NCBI GenBank assembly: GCA_963693285.1
Contig: OY848917.1
Coordinates: 18,209,745-18,273,744, forward strand
DNA: 64,000 bases
DNA from: Xestospongia muta
Lineage: Eukaryota > Porifera > Demospongiae > Haplosclerida > Petrosiidae
Reading direction: 5' to 3'
Every line of letters starts with the position of its first letter. Positions within the stretch are counted from its first letter, which is position 1. Below, in pieces: positions 35,458 to 46,443 of this stretch. The notes under the pieces are model-generated. The model was not told the DNA's origin. It saw nothing but the letters and a program-made list of their open reading frames with translations, and did no database searches. The translations under genes were made by a program, and so were the position numbers.

Positions 35458-35730
35458 GTGAGTGCTATCCAAACTGCTGCTGAAGCTATTAGTTATAAGA
35501 GTTTAAGAGAGAAACAGTTAGAGGTCTTAGTCAATTTCTTGTCTGGCAATGGTGTGCTTGCTGTCTTGCATACTGGATACAGAAAACGTTTGTGCTACAC
35601 CTGTCTACCAAAGACATGCGACGTTATTTGCCTGACTGAGGGATCAATAGTTGCTGTTGCTTCTCCATTAACTGCTATATATAATTTAATATTACATTAT
35701 ATTGTAGCATTTAGTTTTATACATACTTGA
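35458..35730 (+). pseudogene. RecQ helicase N-terminal fragment
   Basis: Residues 15-80 resemble the start of the RecQ core: SLREKQLEVLVNFLSGNGVLAVL, then a Walker A motif damaged from PTGYGKS to HTGYRKR, CYTCLPK and VASPLTAI. Nothing of motifs II-VI follows. Related to, but not the same copy as, the RecQ gene of element Z. Also contains no intact nucleotide-binding Lys-Ser pair, so it could not work as a helicase. Confidence 0.65.
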
Positions 35731-38224
35731 TACCCACTCAGCAAAGCACCTCCCTAAACCAAACCTACATTCCATTCTGATAAGTAATATATGCTAGTGT
35801 CACCAGACCCTTCCTCTCTCTTAGTAAAGGGGTGACAACATCAGACTAATTAGAAAACTATACCTGCAAAGACATACACTGATTAGGAGGAACCTACAAA
35901 TGTTTTTATCATCTAAATAGTGTTAATCAAAAATGATACAATTATACTTTTAATAGCTATTCTTACTTATATTTCATGTAATAAATCAGGGGAATATGAA
36001 AACAATCCCTCTCTTGGTATATAGCAATTCTTATTGTGGATATGACGACATAAAATAGACCCACCCTTACTATATCAGCTCATTAGAATATGAGTTGCTG
36101 CTCCAAATACAAGGAATCATAGCTGTCTGGACAAGACTTAGCAGGGTAGGGTCAAAAATGTAGTAAGTATACGACTAACATAAACAATGAAATAGCTATG
36201 TAATGATCAGTAATTATGTACATATACTGTACACACATTTCTTAATTATGAAGCTGGATATTACATGTCAGAGGCAGAGACAGCACATCAAAACTGATGG
36301 GGGGGGGGGGAGGGGGAGGGTCACCATTCATGAGGGGAAGTTATGTATACATGCTTTAGAATGAACAAAAAATATCAGTTTTAAAGAACATAACAACATT
36401 CATTTTGACTATATGCTCAGTAGTTACTGAAGTATTTCATATGTTCTTCATTTCTGACTACAAATTCTTTAGCTACAAATACTAAATTTAACTCCTTAGT
36501 TAACTTTTGTGAACATGAAGTAATACACAATTGTTTTGCCTTTGTTGACCACAGATAAGTGAAAACATGATTTTCTTTTTTGAATTTATTTTCTCTCCTC
36601 TTTTTGGTTTTAGAGTTGACCAAACATTGAACAAGGTTGCCTGTCTTTTTGCCATTGTGAAGTCTAGCCCTGGATGTGCAACAACATGTAGCTAGGAACA
36701 GTGTGATAGGGTGCTAGTGTAGTCTGAGTGTTAAATGCATCATAACAAAATCACAAAAGAGAATGTGTAGTCTCAGTGTTACGCCTTACAAAGAATACAA
36801 AGAATGTGATCAATTAACTTAATGAAATTGTGAATTACTCATTGAGATCCTTCGATAAAGGGGAGACTGAGCACATCATTTAAAAAGTAGAGAGACTCAA
36901 GCCCCCTGGCTCCCCAGGTTCTCAGCCAGTGCATGTATCATATCTGACATAAAGATGGGCCCTGGTTAAACTATTTTAGTCTAATCTATGCTGTTTCCCT
37001 ACTGTTTGTAGGTCTGGGTACAAGACTACATTCTGTCTGAACTTCTTGTTGGTTACTATTATAAAATTCAGTAATGGGTAATCTGAGCACTGATAATTGG
37101 AGACAATTAGTATGAAAGTGTATATTAAAGACATTCAAATTTATGGTACATTAATTTTATGTGACTTGTTCTTTATTTAATTTAGACTACCTCAGTGATA
37201 TATTTGAGTACAACATTACAAACACCTTGGAACAGCTGGACAATTAAGTTTTAAAGTATTAATGGTCTAAAGCAACTACTATGATTGTAATGAGGCAATT
37301 ATCTCATTAAAGGATATTTATTTGGTATTATTAACGAGTAATTACACGCAGTATGTGGCCTTTCTCTTAAGCTACCAGCTTCATCTAGCTTTTGTGGATT
37401 ACAAAAATTTATAGTAATTAGAATCCATTCTTAATTTGTGTGAATGATATATTAATAACAATACCAGACAAACAAATGTATGTGTATCAGACAATTTATT
37501 GCAAAACACTAAACTGAAGTTAATAAATAGATGGCATATGGTCATTAGATTTTGATTACCAACAAAATAATGACATTCATTGTGATTTGTAATTAGTGTA
37601 TATAGCACTTATCATTTATATTATAGGCTCCTATTCAAATGTATAGATTAGAAGAAAGTATGTTAATACTTTGTTTTCAGCTGTTAATAAAAGACATTAG
37701 AGAAAGTGGAAGAGGAAGTAAAATACTTTCAGATAGTTGTTGATTATTAATACAGCTCCTATTGTAACCACATTTAGAGTGTATATGTACAAGTACTTCT
37801 TTATCCAATTGTTATTTAAAATAATAGTTTTCTTTTTATAGAAACCAATACAAGTTCACCATCTCTCTCTGGTTTTATTAATAACCTTACCATTAGAAAA
37901 CAAGAGAAAAAAGTAAGTAATAAATATAAGTATTGTTTTAATAGTTATTCATCTATAGCTGCTCTTAATGATGTTTTAAAATTGAAGCAATATTCTGATC
38001 TTATTATATCAACCTCTTTAGTAAGTAAGTCATTAAACCAAAGTGAAATATTATCAGTAAATGTTATCATAATATACAAGTGCATTAGGTCAAAATAATC
38101 ATTTAATCAGTTATTACATACAAGACAATTGCAACTATATTTGTCTAGTGGTCATTTTGCAATTGAAGTTTACACGTCCCTCTGGTACCTTCCCACTTTT
38201 AACAAAGATAGTTTAGTTAGTTAA
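35731..38224. other. intergenic; G-rich tract, no supported gene
   Basis: A G tract (about 36300-36320) interrupts AT-rich DNA. A 54-codon minus-strand frame starting at 36655 (MAKRQATLF) recalls the N terminus of some hAT/ZMYM-like transposon proteins but is too short to call. A possible plus-strand exon near 37842-37912 has splice-like ends but no known domain. Confidence 0.4.
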
Positions 38225-40069
38225 TTATTGATGTCTGGGGAGACCTAGATGGTCACGTATTTTATTAGCTTTTGCTAAGTTATTAATGATCCTTCCCTCA
38301 ATAGTAGAGATCACTGTCTTCCAGGTGACAGGCAATGGCCAAAAAGTGAAGCAGTTGTGGATTACTTGACTGAGTTTAACTTTATTATCTTGTGGACTGC
38401 TTTGTAAACCATTCAAAACATTGTTGGAAACTTTTAAAGCTGTGCCAATAACACACCACTGGTGATCAATATTAGGTAATGACTCAAGTAGATTGTGTTG
38501 ATCAGGGGCAGTATTTAAAATATCTGGAGTACCTGCATAAAAATAAGATTTAAACACAGTAGTCATCAGTAATGTTTCTTCTTACATGTACAATACGCAT
38601 TGCCTTATGTGCCTGACAATCTTAACTAAGCTGACATCTGAAAGTACATGTAACAACAAAGAAAACCTTGTGTAAGTTTTCAATAATTGTTTAGGATACT
38701 TTAATGTATGTATATATATAAATTTAATAATGCATTACACATGTTTAGATAGCTTAACAAGTCAGACTGTTAAAAACAACTAATAATTCAAATTACCAAA
38801 TACAAACACAATATTCATAGTTGGTGGTGTCTACTAATAGGAAGTACATATGTCAATGAGAAATTAATAGCATACCTTAGATCCTAAATTCTAAATATAA
38901 GAACCTAACAGTATTAATTTTTGCATTGGAATAGATCTATGGACTTTCTTTGCCCTTACAAATAATAACTACATTCCTAATTTACATTTGAAAATTTTTG
39001 CAGATGTAAAAAGGAATCTATTAAAATATTTATTATAACACCAGACTAAGTTTTTACAGACAGGTTTGGAATTATTTTTAGTAGGCTCTAAAGATATGGC
39101 TGGTTCCAATACAAGAAAAGTTGAGCTTATGTGTTTTATAGAGAGCTAGATATCAGGCGAGGGTGTGTTCTTTCATTTAAGAACTATAAAATAGATTATT
39201 ACATGATACATGAGTGGCAGGTAGTTATAAGATTTGAATCACTTGTTATGTAGCTGTAACACTCTATAAAAAAAGAAGTGACTGGTAATAACACAAGTTT
39301 ATTTTTAAAAACCAGTTTGTAGAAAGTCGTTCGCTTGACTTGACTTCTTAATGTATTATAATGTTAATATGATATCATAAGGTTACATGCCAGGTAGAAG
39401 AAAGTAACAGAGTCCTCAAACTGTTATCTTTGTTAACAGTGATATTGATCTAGGTAGGTACAACCTGACTAGATGAACCTTAGCAAACGAAACAAATTAT
39501 AATTGCAAACTTATTCTATAATTAATTAAATTTCCACTTTACACAGGAGTTGTAAAGACAGAAAGGTTGGTAGCATTGTATACATTATACATTATTGATA
39601 TAGCTATATAAATGCTGAAAGAAAACTAGCTTAAAGCTCCAAGCATTCACTGATTAAGTAGTCACACAAATCATCACACCTACATCAAAGCATTTTCAAA
39701 AAATTGTCATTCTTTTGATAATCCACAAAGCCAACTGTTAACTGTTATATGTATATATAATTAGTCAATCGGATTGCATCATTTGTGCTAAATAATGTTG
39801 GCTAGAATCTGTTGTTTGTGACAGCCATCATCTACTAGGAGAATTGTCCATACTTAATGATGCTATTAGAATACTGTAACTTTTCAAATGTGTAAGAATT
39901 GATCTGAGTCTTATAAAATGAAAGCTAAGTAAGAATTAATGTGTACATATTTGTATTAGTTACTATATCACACTTCTTCAATGAATATGGTAGAATGCTA
40001 TATAGACTATATTAACTGTTAATATATATCTTGTTAGAATTATAACATGCTTGTTGTTAATTTAACTTG

Positions 40070-40102
<33 letters not shown>

Positions 40103-41690
40103 TACACAGTTAAGTCTTATGCCACATGCTAGTAACATAAGTAGTTATGGATTAAAAAGAAGTGTTCTATTGAGCAATATATTTGCTGTGAAAAAATGGT
40201 TAATGATTTACCTAGGGTAAGTATGCCATCTAATATTTCAGACACATGCACATAACAAAGACACAATACAATAGACGTTCAGAGTGCTAACAAAGACCTC
40301 AGACTTGATAAAGTGACATCACAACACAGTATACAAATATAGCACTGACATCAGCTGATATTAGGTGCACTTTGAATTTCTGTGGTGTCACCCACTAATA
40401 CGTTATAGCCCAACCTATATCATACTCTATTGCTCATATGGTATGCTATGACATAAAGAATCATCAAGCCTGTAACTCTCAGGTTTGTTTTATGTCACAG
40501 CACACTGTATCAGTATTATAGGTCTAACAGGTGGGATATAACCACTATTTAAAAGCCACTAACACTATACAGTAACTTAATTCTAGTACATATGTTGGCA
40601 GTAGTAGGAGTAGTAGTTAAAGCAGGCATGATGGTAGTAGGAGTCGTGGTGGAAGTAGGCATGATTGTAGTAGGAATAGTAGGAATAATGTTGGATTGAG
40701 TGCTACCAGAGTGAGCTATATTAACAAAAAAGGCACACATTTCTATACATTACTTCAGTATTTTAGAAAAACTTATGTAATATTTATATGACATTATACT
40801 ATAAAACACGAGTATGTTCTATCTTTAATGTCACTTACTTGTTGTCTCCTGTATTTGTTGCAACTCATAACTAGAAATTACAAAACCCATTGGCTCACTT
40901 ATTCCAATAAAAATTAAGCTTTAGGTCAGTGAGGCCTTTATTATCTTTGAGGGAAACTTTAAAGTTTTAAGAAGGTAGGGCAATGTTTAGTTGATAATGA
41001 TCATTGATGATTCTAGAAAGCTTAAACAATACATAATTTAAAACTTCACAACATCAACTAGATTTGCACTTTTAATGGACTGACTATTGGCTTAATGCCA
41101 TAATTCTCATTAGTGGTTGTAACCACAATTATGTCAGGACCAAAAAAAGGATGTAGGTCTCTCCTTTTCCAGTTTTCAAAATGTTGCTCTGTGTTTACTC
41201 TCTAATATAGACAAAGAACATGTATACAGTGGTAATATAGTGTTGTAGTTCTTTTTTCATTATGGCTACATACCTCAATAAGAGTTGGAAGATTTTTTGT
41301 GACCATTGCTTGTATTCACTTCCTTGAAAAAAACTGTCATGACATAACTGTACTGAAATAGGAAATCCTTTATTCTTTGGATGGCATTAACAATGAGACA
41401 AAATTCAGGGATTCTTACAACACCAAAACTGCCATTAGGTCTGAACACTTGTTCATATTCAGTTAATAACGGCTCAAACTTGTAAGGTGGTGGTCCTTTA
41501 TTAGCTTTGATAAATGCTAGCTGTTGACTTTCTTTTAGTAACCTGAACTCAATATTATGTTGTTGATGAAGCTTAATAGGTCTGGTGACTTCTTGCCTTT
41601 CTTCCACTGATGATGGTGGAATGACAAACTTGACTCCATACTAGTACTCTGGTTTCTCAATTACCTGCAGAGATATTCAATATTCCATTT
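38225..41690 (-). pseudogene. ZU5/UPA - Ser/Thr-rich - death-domain gene, broken
   Basis: Relative of the intact ROCO/ZU5 gene at 48.3-62.0 kb. Segments on the minus strand: ZU5 start (YGVKFVIPPSSVEERQ, about 41620-41660) preceded in frame by a TAG; the ZU5 middle is deleted; then PPYKFEPL...GVVRIPEF matching the end of the intact ZU5 exon (to 41275); a UPA remnant with ENWKRRDLHP (about 41100-41220); the Ser/Thr-rich exon 40589-40739 (MPTSTTTPTTI repeat, two copies), whose splice donor is lost; and a terminal exon 38225-38532. That last exon is a death domain (HQWCVIGTALKVSNN, PVTWKTVISTIEG) with its own stop. The intact relative ends in a CARD at this place. The death-domain exon itself is undamaged and could belong to a shorter live gene. 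Confidence 0.65.
38566..40585. repeat. copy of the ~2-kb family intron repeat
   Basis: About 2 kb that recurs with moderate divergence at 48930-50540 and 54826-56835, with partial copies at 34765-35065 and 52604-53165. Includes CTTAACTAAGCTGACA, TCAGACTGTTAAAA and GCCAGGTAGAAGAAAG. An (AT)n tract at 40070-40100 is specific to this copy. Confidence 0.75.
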
Positions 41691-41754
41691 AGGCACATCT
41701 TCCAAAACTAAATAATAACAAATCAAACAAGTAGGAGTACTAATACATTTATTA

Positions 41755-41830
41755 ACCTTTTTTGCAGGAACTTTAGAAATAATCTGGCTAATATCTGTAG
41801 TAAAAAACAATTTATAAGGACGAATATATT
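41755..41830 (-). pseudogene. death-domain exon tip, duplicated fragment
   Basis: Near copy of 53775-53840: FFTTDISQIISKVPAKK in the intact exon, here AGAACTTTAGAAATAATCTGG and flank. Only the first dozen codons and the splice acceptor remain. Confidence 0.6.
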
Positions 41831-42592
41831 ATATCTTAGTAACCATGCATGGATTGATAGGTGGATTGTAGAGTTATTATTAGTAACTCTTATGACTTTA
41901 TGTTCCCATTAGGCATGGACCACTTGTGCGTATGTGGTGCATGCGATATGAGGCTAAACATCAATATTTCAAGAGATGGGCTACCATTATGGGAAACTTT
42001 AAGAACATTGCTAAAACTCTTGCAATGCATCATCAGAGGTACATGTGCTATCATCAAACTGCGGTTGACATGAAACAATCAGTCACAGTTGGACCAAGTA
42101 TGCAATTTGTGTGTTGTTATTCTTGTACCTTAATGTTATAAACCTTAGCCACCCCAGTATATGTTGGTGCACTCTCTTATCAAGATGAACTGCTTCACTG
42201 CTGTCCTAGCCTTACTCAGGATACTTACATCTACAGGTTGGTATTATTAAACTATACTTGTTATGTCAATAAAAATATGTAGGTTTTAAAAGTTTCCTGT
42301 TAGGTAGTACTGTAGTTCCCCAAGTAACCAGCCTTATGGGCACTTACAATTCATTTGGAATTTGAAAGGGGTTGACGCTTACACACAATTTTCAAAAACG
42401 GCTTCTAATAAGCGCCCACTTATAAATGGTTAATTAATTATAGGAACGATACCGTGTGCATGCATGTTACTTCTATGAATTTGTTTAATTTACTTATACA
42501 GGGTTAAATGGGTGGAAAGAAGAGGTACTGTGTACAAGACTCCTTGCATAGTCTTCGTTGAATTCCAGTGTGATATACCAATATTTGGTCAA

Positions 42593-42753
42593 GTCCAAGA
42601 CTAGTCTCGTCCCCAGACCTACACGCAAGCTTAAAGTAGGTCTGGTCACACGGCTTGAGTTTTGTGTCCCCAGTCAGGAATGTGGCGCAGGTGTTGGTAT
42701 GCAATTAGAGGTAGTGTGAAATATGAATATCATCAAATTGAAGTATGTGTGAA
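42593..42753. repeat. Z left end: 9-bp target duplication plus 152-bp inverted repeat
   Basis: GTCCAAGAC then the inverted repeat, which contains the short inverted pair AGACCTAC / GTAGGTCT, so each end can itself fold. Confidence 0.9.
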
Positions 42754-44394
42754 AGTGAATGCATGGCTACTCTTCATGAAATCTGCTACTCTTGCTGCTC
42801 TGACCTAAGCAGTAAACACGAAGATCGTGTTATTATAAGAAACAAAAACGATGAATATTCTTGTCTATACTCCATAGTTGTAGATCTGCTAAGGAATGAG
42901 AAACTTGAAATGGACCAGAGAAGATTCACCAAAAAAATAGACAAAGTCTTTTGTAAATCTTGCTGGAGAACTCTCAATAGATATTCAAATGCACTGAAGA
43001 CAATTGAGCCATTGAAGAATCGGATAAAATTTCTGTTCCTGAATGAGGTTAGTATTGATTATGATATTCATTTTTATCAGCCAAAAACAAACAAACATGG
43101 TGTTAATCATCTGGGTCAACTCTTGAATAACCATCTTGATCTATCACAACCATTGAAGACATTCCAGGACAGGAGGAAGGTGAATCAATTCATATAGATT
43201 GCTTTCACAGAATTTTGTGTTATGGTGATCAACTAACTGTTGAGCGAATACGAGGTGCACAAGCAGTAAGATTAAATTCTGAAAATGGGATTATGCAATT
43301 AAGAGGATTTATTCCTGCTGTTACTGACTGGCATGCCAAAGTTAGCTTTTTGGGAGTAAGTTATTACAATAATAGTGTCTTATTCAGTACTACTCTTTTT
43401 TAGACTATATACAAACGTTTATATAAGGATGAGTCAATGGCTGAAGGAGCAACACTGTGTCAGGTGAAATGCCTTATTAATCGATCAAATGTTCCAGCAA
43501 AACCTAAACAAAATGTGCATGCCTCTGAAGAATTTTTTGAAACTGTTGTAATTGGTCACATCATTGCTGCTGCTCTAGACTACTTCAAAATGGATACAAT
43601 AGAAGATAATCCTATATCTACACATTTCTCTCACATAGAGCTTGACAAGGATAAGGAGTTTGCACGGGAACTGTTTCATATAGCATTGGCTGATATGGTC
43701 AGTTCATAAATCAATTTAACTGCCTTTAATAAAATGGAAGATGATGACAAAGATCAGGTTAGAGCTTATGCTAGAGAAGTATTGTCTCTTGGTGTTCTCC
43801 TTCTGGAATTCAATGATAATGTTCATGAAGGAGATGGTGAACGATTGATGAGAGTGTGGAAATTTTTTATGTTGATATTTCGTTCTGTTGGTAAGACTAA
43901 GTATACACTTGAAGGCCTTATTCTTCTCATACAAGCAAACTTCTCACTACCTCCCAGATTAAGAGAACAGCTTCTATATTCCCGTTTTGTTAACACCAGA
44001 AGATCACCAGGTGCTAACATATCAATAGACCTACATGTAGAACATGTTAACAAAGTAGTTAAATCATCTGTTTATAGTCAGATGTCTAATTTGTCATCTA
44101 CATCTGTAGTAAGAACTAGCAGATGCACTGGAACTCTTCAATGTGGTGGAACAATTTGATAGAATATCTGGGCTACATCATGTAAGCAGTGTCCATTCCA
44201 AGGCTGAACTTGACAAAGACATTAATCGTATTGTTACACAACTACACAACACTTCTAAAGTATTTCGATGCTTTAATGGCAGACAACATGTACACTTTAA
44301 GTCAATTCGAGGAAGCATTATCAATTCAATTAAAGCAGACAAAGATAGATTCATTAAATGGATGAATGATCATTTGAAAAACTCTCTTTCATAA
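42745..44394 (+). pseudogene. DUF6589-type protein of Z
   Basis: Starts inside the left inverted repeat (MCESECMATLHEI). The first part has paired cysteines (CYSCC, CKSCW), probably a zinc-binding head. Then GDQLTVERIRGAQ, VTDWHAKVSFL, an intron at 43356-43403, TIYKRLYKDES, LINRSNVPAKP, and the most typical part: GERLMRVWKFFMLIF, GKTKYTLEGLILL, SLPPRLREQL, RFVNTRRSPGANISIDLHVEH. This matches DUF6589, a family spread in sponges, cnidarians and fungi and often linked to mobile elements. Breaks: out-of-frame join before IEDIPGQ (about 43155), TAA at 43707-43709 and a frame change near 44118. Some of these may be unseen introns. Being one of only two genes in Z it is the candidate transposase; that is inference. 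Confidence 0.7.
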
Positions 44395-44621
44395 TGTTAA
44401 TTTCTCATTTACTTATTAATAATATCTGTTGTTAGATAAAAAAATTAAAAGTTAGATTAATTTACATGTAAAAGGAAGAAGTAATAGCATTTATTGAGCA
44501 TCCACAGTCATTCATACATATATTACAACAGTAACATTGACAACAGACACTGACATTGCATCCTTCAAAGTCTGAAACAACAATTGTCATTTACAAATGG
44601 TAGTATCGGTACAATAATCAA

Positions 44622-45382
44622 TCATTTCTTTGCTGATAACTCTATAGTCTCTGGGTGTATGATATAATAAAGCACAGCATAAATCATCCGTCCGGCCCTT
44701 CCAGTCTCTTGAATATACTGGCTTACACATTCCTAGCATTCGATAGACTTTATCATGTGTATTCTTTGAAAAGTTGCAGTCAAAGCCATGACATGTACAG
44801 TTGGTGGAACAAGGCTTCTAATTTCTCCAACTCTACGATATGTCTCTCTAAAAGTGTTTCCCCTAAAGAATTAACACCAATAATTATCAAGTTAATTTGA
44901 CACCATATTACTCACCATTTTGGAACACAATGCGCTTCATCAATAGCAATACAAACAAGATTATCTGTGAAAACTCGACTTAGTAGTACATCTCTCCACC
45001 GTCTGTTATTTAGTAATGACTCTGGGCTCATAAAAATTAACTGACTGGTACCTTCCTTGATGCCTCGAACTCTTTCAATATCACAATGAGTTTCAGATAT
45101 AAACTCAGCAGATATCCCAATCTCAATACATTTTTTTTTCTGATCCATCATTAATGCAACTAGTGGTGATACACATAATACAATTGATAACCCTTTAACA
45201 TTACGAATACGATCATAAACCTTTGGTAGAATGGAATAACATAGTGACTTCCCATATCCGGTTGGTAGGCAACAGAAAACATCATTCCCAGAAATAAATG
45301 CACTAATTACTTCTTTTTGTTTCTCTTTGAGAGTAAATCCAAATTCTTTGGCAACTTCATCGACAAGGTTTGCAGTAGACAT
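44622..45382 (-). pseudogene. RecQ-type helicase of Z, internally deleted
   Basis: Exons 45382-44916 and 44862-44622. Motif 0/I: LKEKQKEVI, CCLPTGYGKSLCY (Walker A intact); motif Ia: LCVSPLVALMMDQ; MSPESLL; motif II: AIDEAHCVPKW; motif III: FRETYRRVGEIRS, VMALTATF. Then a stop (IEC-TAG) and directly motif VI, QYIQETGRAGR, with an allyy-like tail and stop. Motifs IV and V are missing, so a deletion has joined motif III to motif VI. The start lies just inside the right inverted repeat. RecQ proteins are 3'-5' DNA helicases acting on replication and repair intermediates; an intact sibling copy could serve excision or repair of the element. Confidence 0.8.
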
Positions 45383-45400
45383 ATCTTAATATTTTCAAAG

Positions 45401-45561
45401 TTCACACATACTTCAATTTGATGATATTCATATTTCACACTACCTCTAATTGCATACCAACACCCGCGCCACATTCCTGACTGGGGACACAAAACTCAAG
45501 CCGTGTGACCAGACCTACTTTAAGCTTGCGTGTAGGTCTGGGGAAGAGACTAGTCCAAGAC
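45401..45561. repeat. Z right end: 152-bp inverted repeat plus 9-bp target duplication
   Basis: Reverse complement of the left end, followed by GTCCAAGAC at 45553-45561. Confidence 0.9.
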
Positions 45562-45807
45562 ACCACTCTTTATTCAAGAGAAGTTTTTCTTGGTCCTTCA
45601 ACTATTGAAAGCAGAAGTTTTCAACAGTCACTCTCATGCATATGAAGTGCAACGAACTACTCTAATTTATGTGTGTGAAGTCGACTCACTTGTTGATCAT
45701 CATCCTTTATGGATATACCAGAGTTATAACCCACGTATTTTAGAAAAATGTTTTATCCTGTTAAAATATTATGTTTTAAGCTCTACTGACTGATTTTCTC
45801 ATTTGTG

Positions 45808-46443
45808 TTATTTTTTTGTGTAATAAGTGATAAGATAACATGGAATTGACTTAGAGTTATCATAGATCATATACAGTTGTGACCCTTTGGATACTGCAGT
45901 GACACTATCATACCGTAGTTCTGAGAAAAACAATCCATTTGCTTCATAATTCGTTGTTATCACAGGTGGCAATTTGAGAGTGCTGTCTGGAACACTTGAA
46001 TAGCTACATCCTGTTAAAACATTAGCCATGAGCAACTGTCTGTCTCCTGACGGTGTTATATGGGCATATTTATCGGCATAAGATGCATTTTCCGAGAAAT
46101 AGATTGCATGTCCTCATCTCCCTTTGCTACTATATCTTACATCAAAACCAACTTCACTGCAATAGATAAGTTTAGGGTTTGTATTTCTAGTTCCATGAAA
46201 AAGTAGCTTTTCATTGATAGTACCTGAGTTTTTTAAAAAAAATTTCTTCTTGTGTAGTAAATATGATTCCAATAGCCATTTATTCTCAATTCGGTAAAGT
46301 CCCTTTACTTGTACATCCATAGTTTTTCTGAAAATCTTTTCTACCTCCTTCCATTCCCAGTCTTCATTGTTCAATTCTTTAGTCTTCACACTTGATACTT
46401 TTTCTTTCTCAAAAACAGGTACCACTTGCTCATCAAAACTCAT
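45808..46443 (-). pseudogene. PARP catalytic-domain (mono-ADP-ribosyltransferase-like) pseudogene
   Basis: Reads through one TGA at 46114-46116. Motifs: WEWKEVEKIFRKTM, LFHGTRNTNP with the NAD-binding His, GHAIYFSENASYADKYAH with the Tyr, YDSVTA and GSQLYMIYDNSKS...CYLITY. A Glu is not seen at the third triad position, as in PARP7/10/14-type mono-ADP-ribosyltransferases. The stop sits just before the GHAIYF loop, where related proteins have G-W-G, so TGG to TGA is the simplest change. About 210 codons with a short N-terminal extension (MSFDEQVVPVF) and no WWE or macro domain in view. It faces away from Z and is outside it. It could be the last exons of a longer gene. Confidence 0.75.

Larger units (their letters stand above)
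42602..45552. mobile_element. transposon Z with DUF6589 and RecQ genes
   Basis: Terminal inverted repeats of 152 bp (42602-42753 and 45401-45552) differ at only a few bases and begin TAGTCTC. The exact 9-bp direct repeat GTCCAAGAC lies outside at 42593-42601 and 45553-45561. Two genes point inward from the repeats: DUF6589-type (+) and RecQ (-). Both reading frames start in or next to the repeats, so the repeats probably double as promoters. The high identity of the ends suggests a fairly recent insertion, although both genes are damaged, so this copy is probably non-autonomous. Superfamily uncertain. Confidence 0.88.
41905..45793 (+). pseudogene. older transposon-like gene, split by insertion of Z
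   Basis: Pieces in order: 41910-42100 (GPLVRMWCMRYEAKHQYFKR, NFKNIAKTLAMHHQ), exon about 42149-42238 (TPVYVGALSYQDELL), exon about 42501-42601 (GTVYKTPCIVFVEFQCDIPIFGQV), then, after the 2.95-kb element Z, 45562-45790 (FLGPSTIES, HAYEVQRTTLIYV, DHHPLWIYQSYNPR, stop). The second half is frameshifted. Protein families with this RFEAKHQYFK and PxFG pattern are common in sponge, cnidarian and fish genomes and behave like mobile elements; I cannot name the family with certainty. Joining across the target duplication restores one exon, so the insertion point is exonic. Confidence 0.55.

Noticed and set aside
36417..36655. Possible hAT/ZMYM-like N terminus (MAKRQATLF) on the minus strand
   Set aside because: Only 54 codons, a common basic motif, and no transposase domain nearby.
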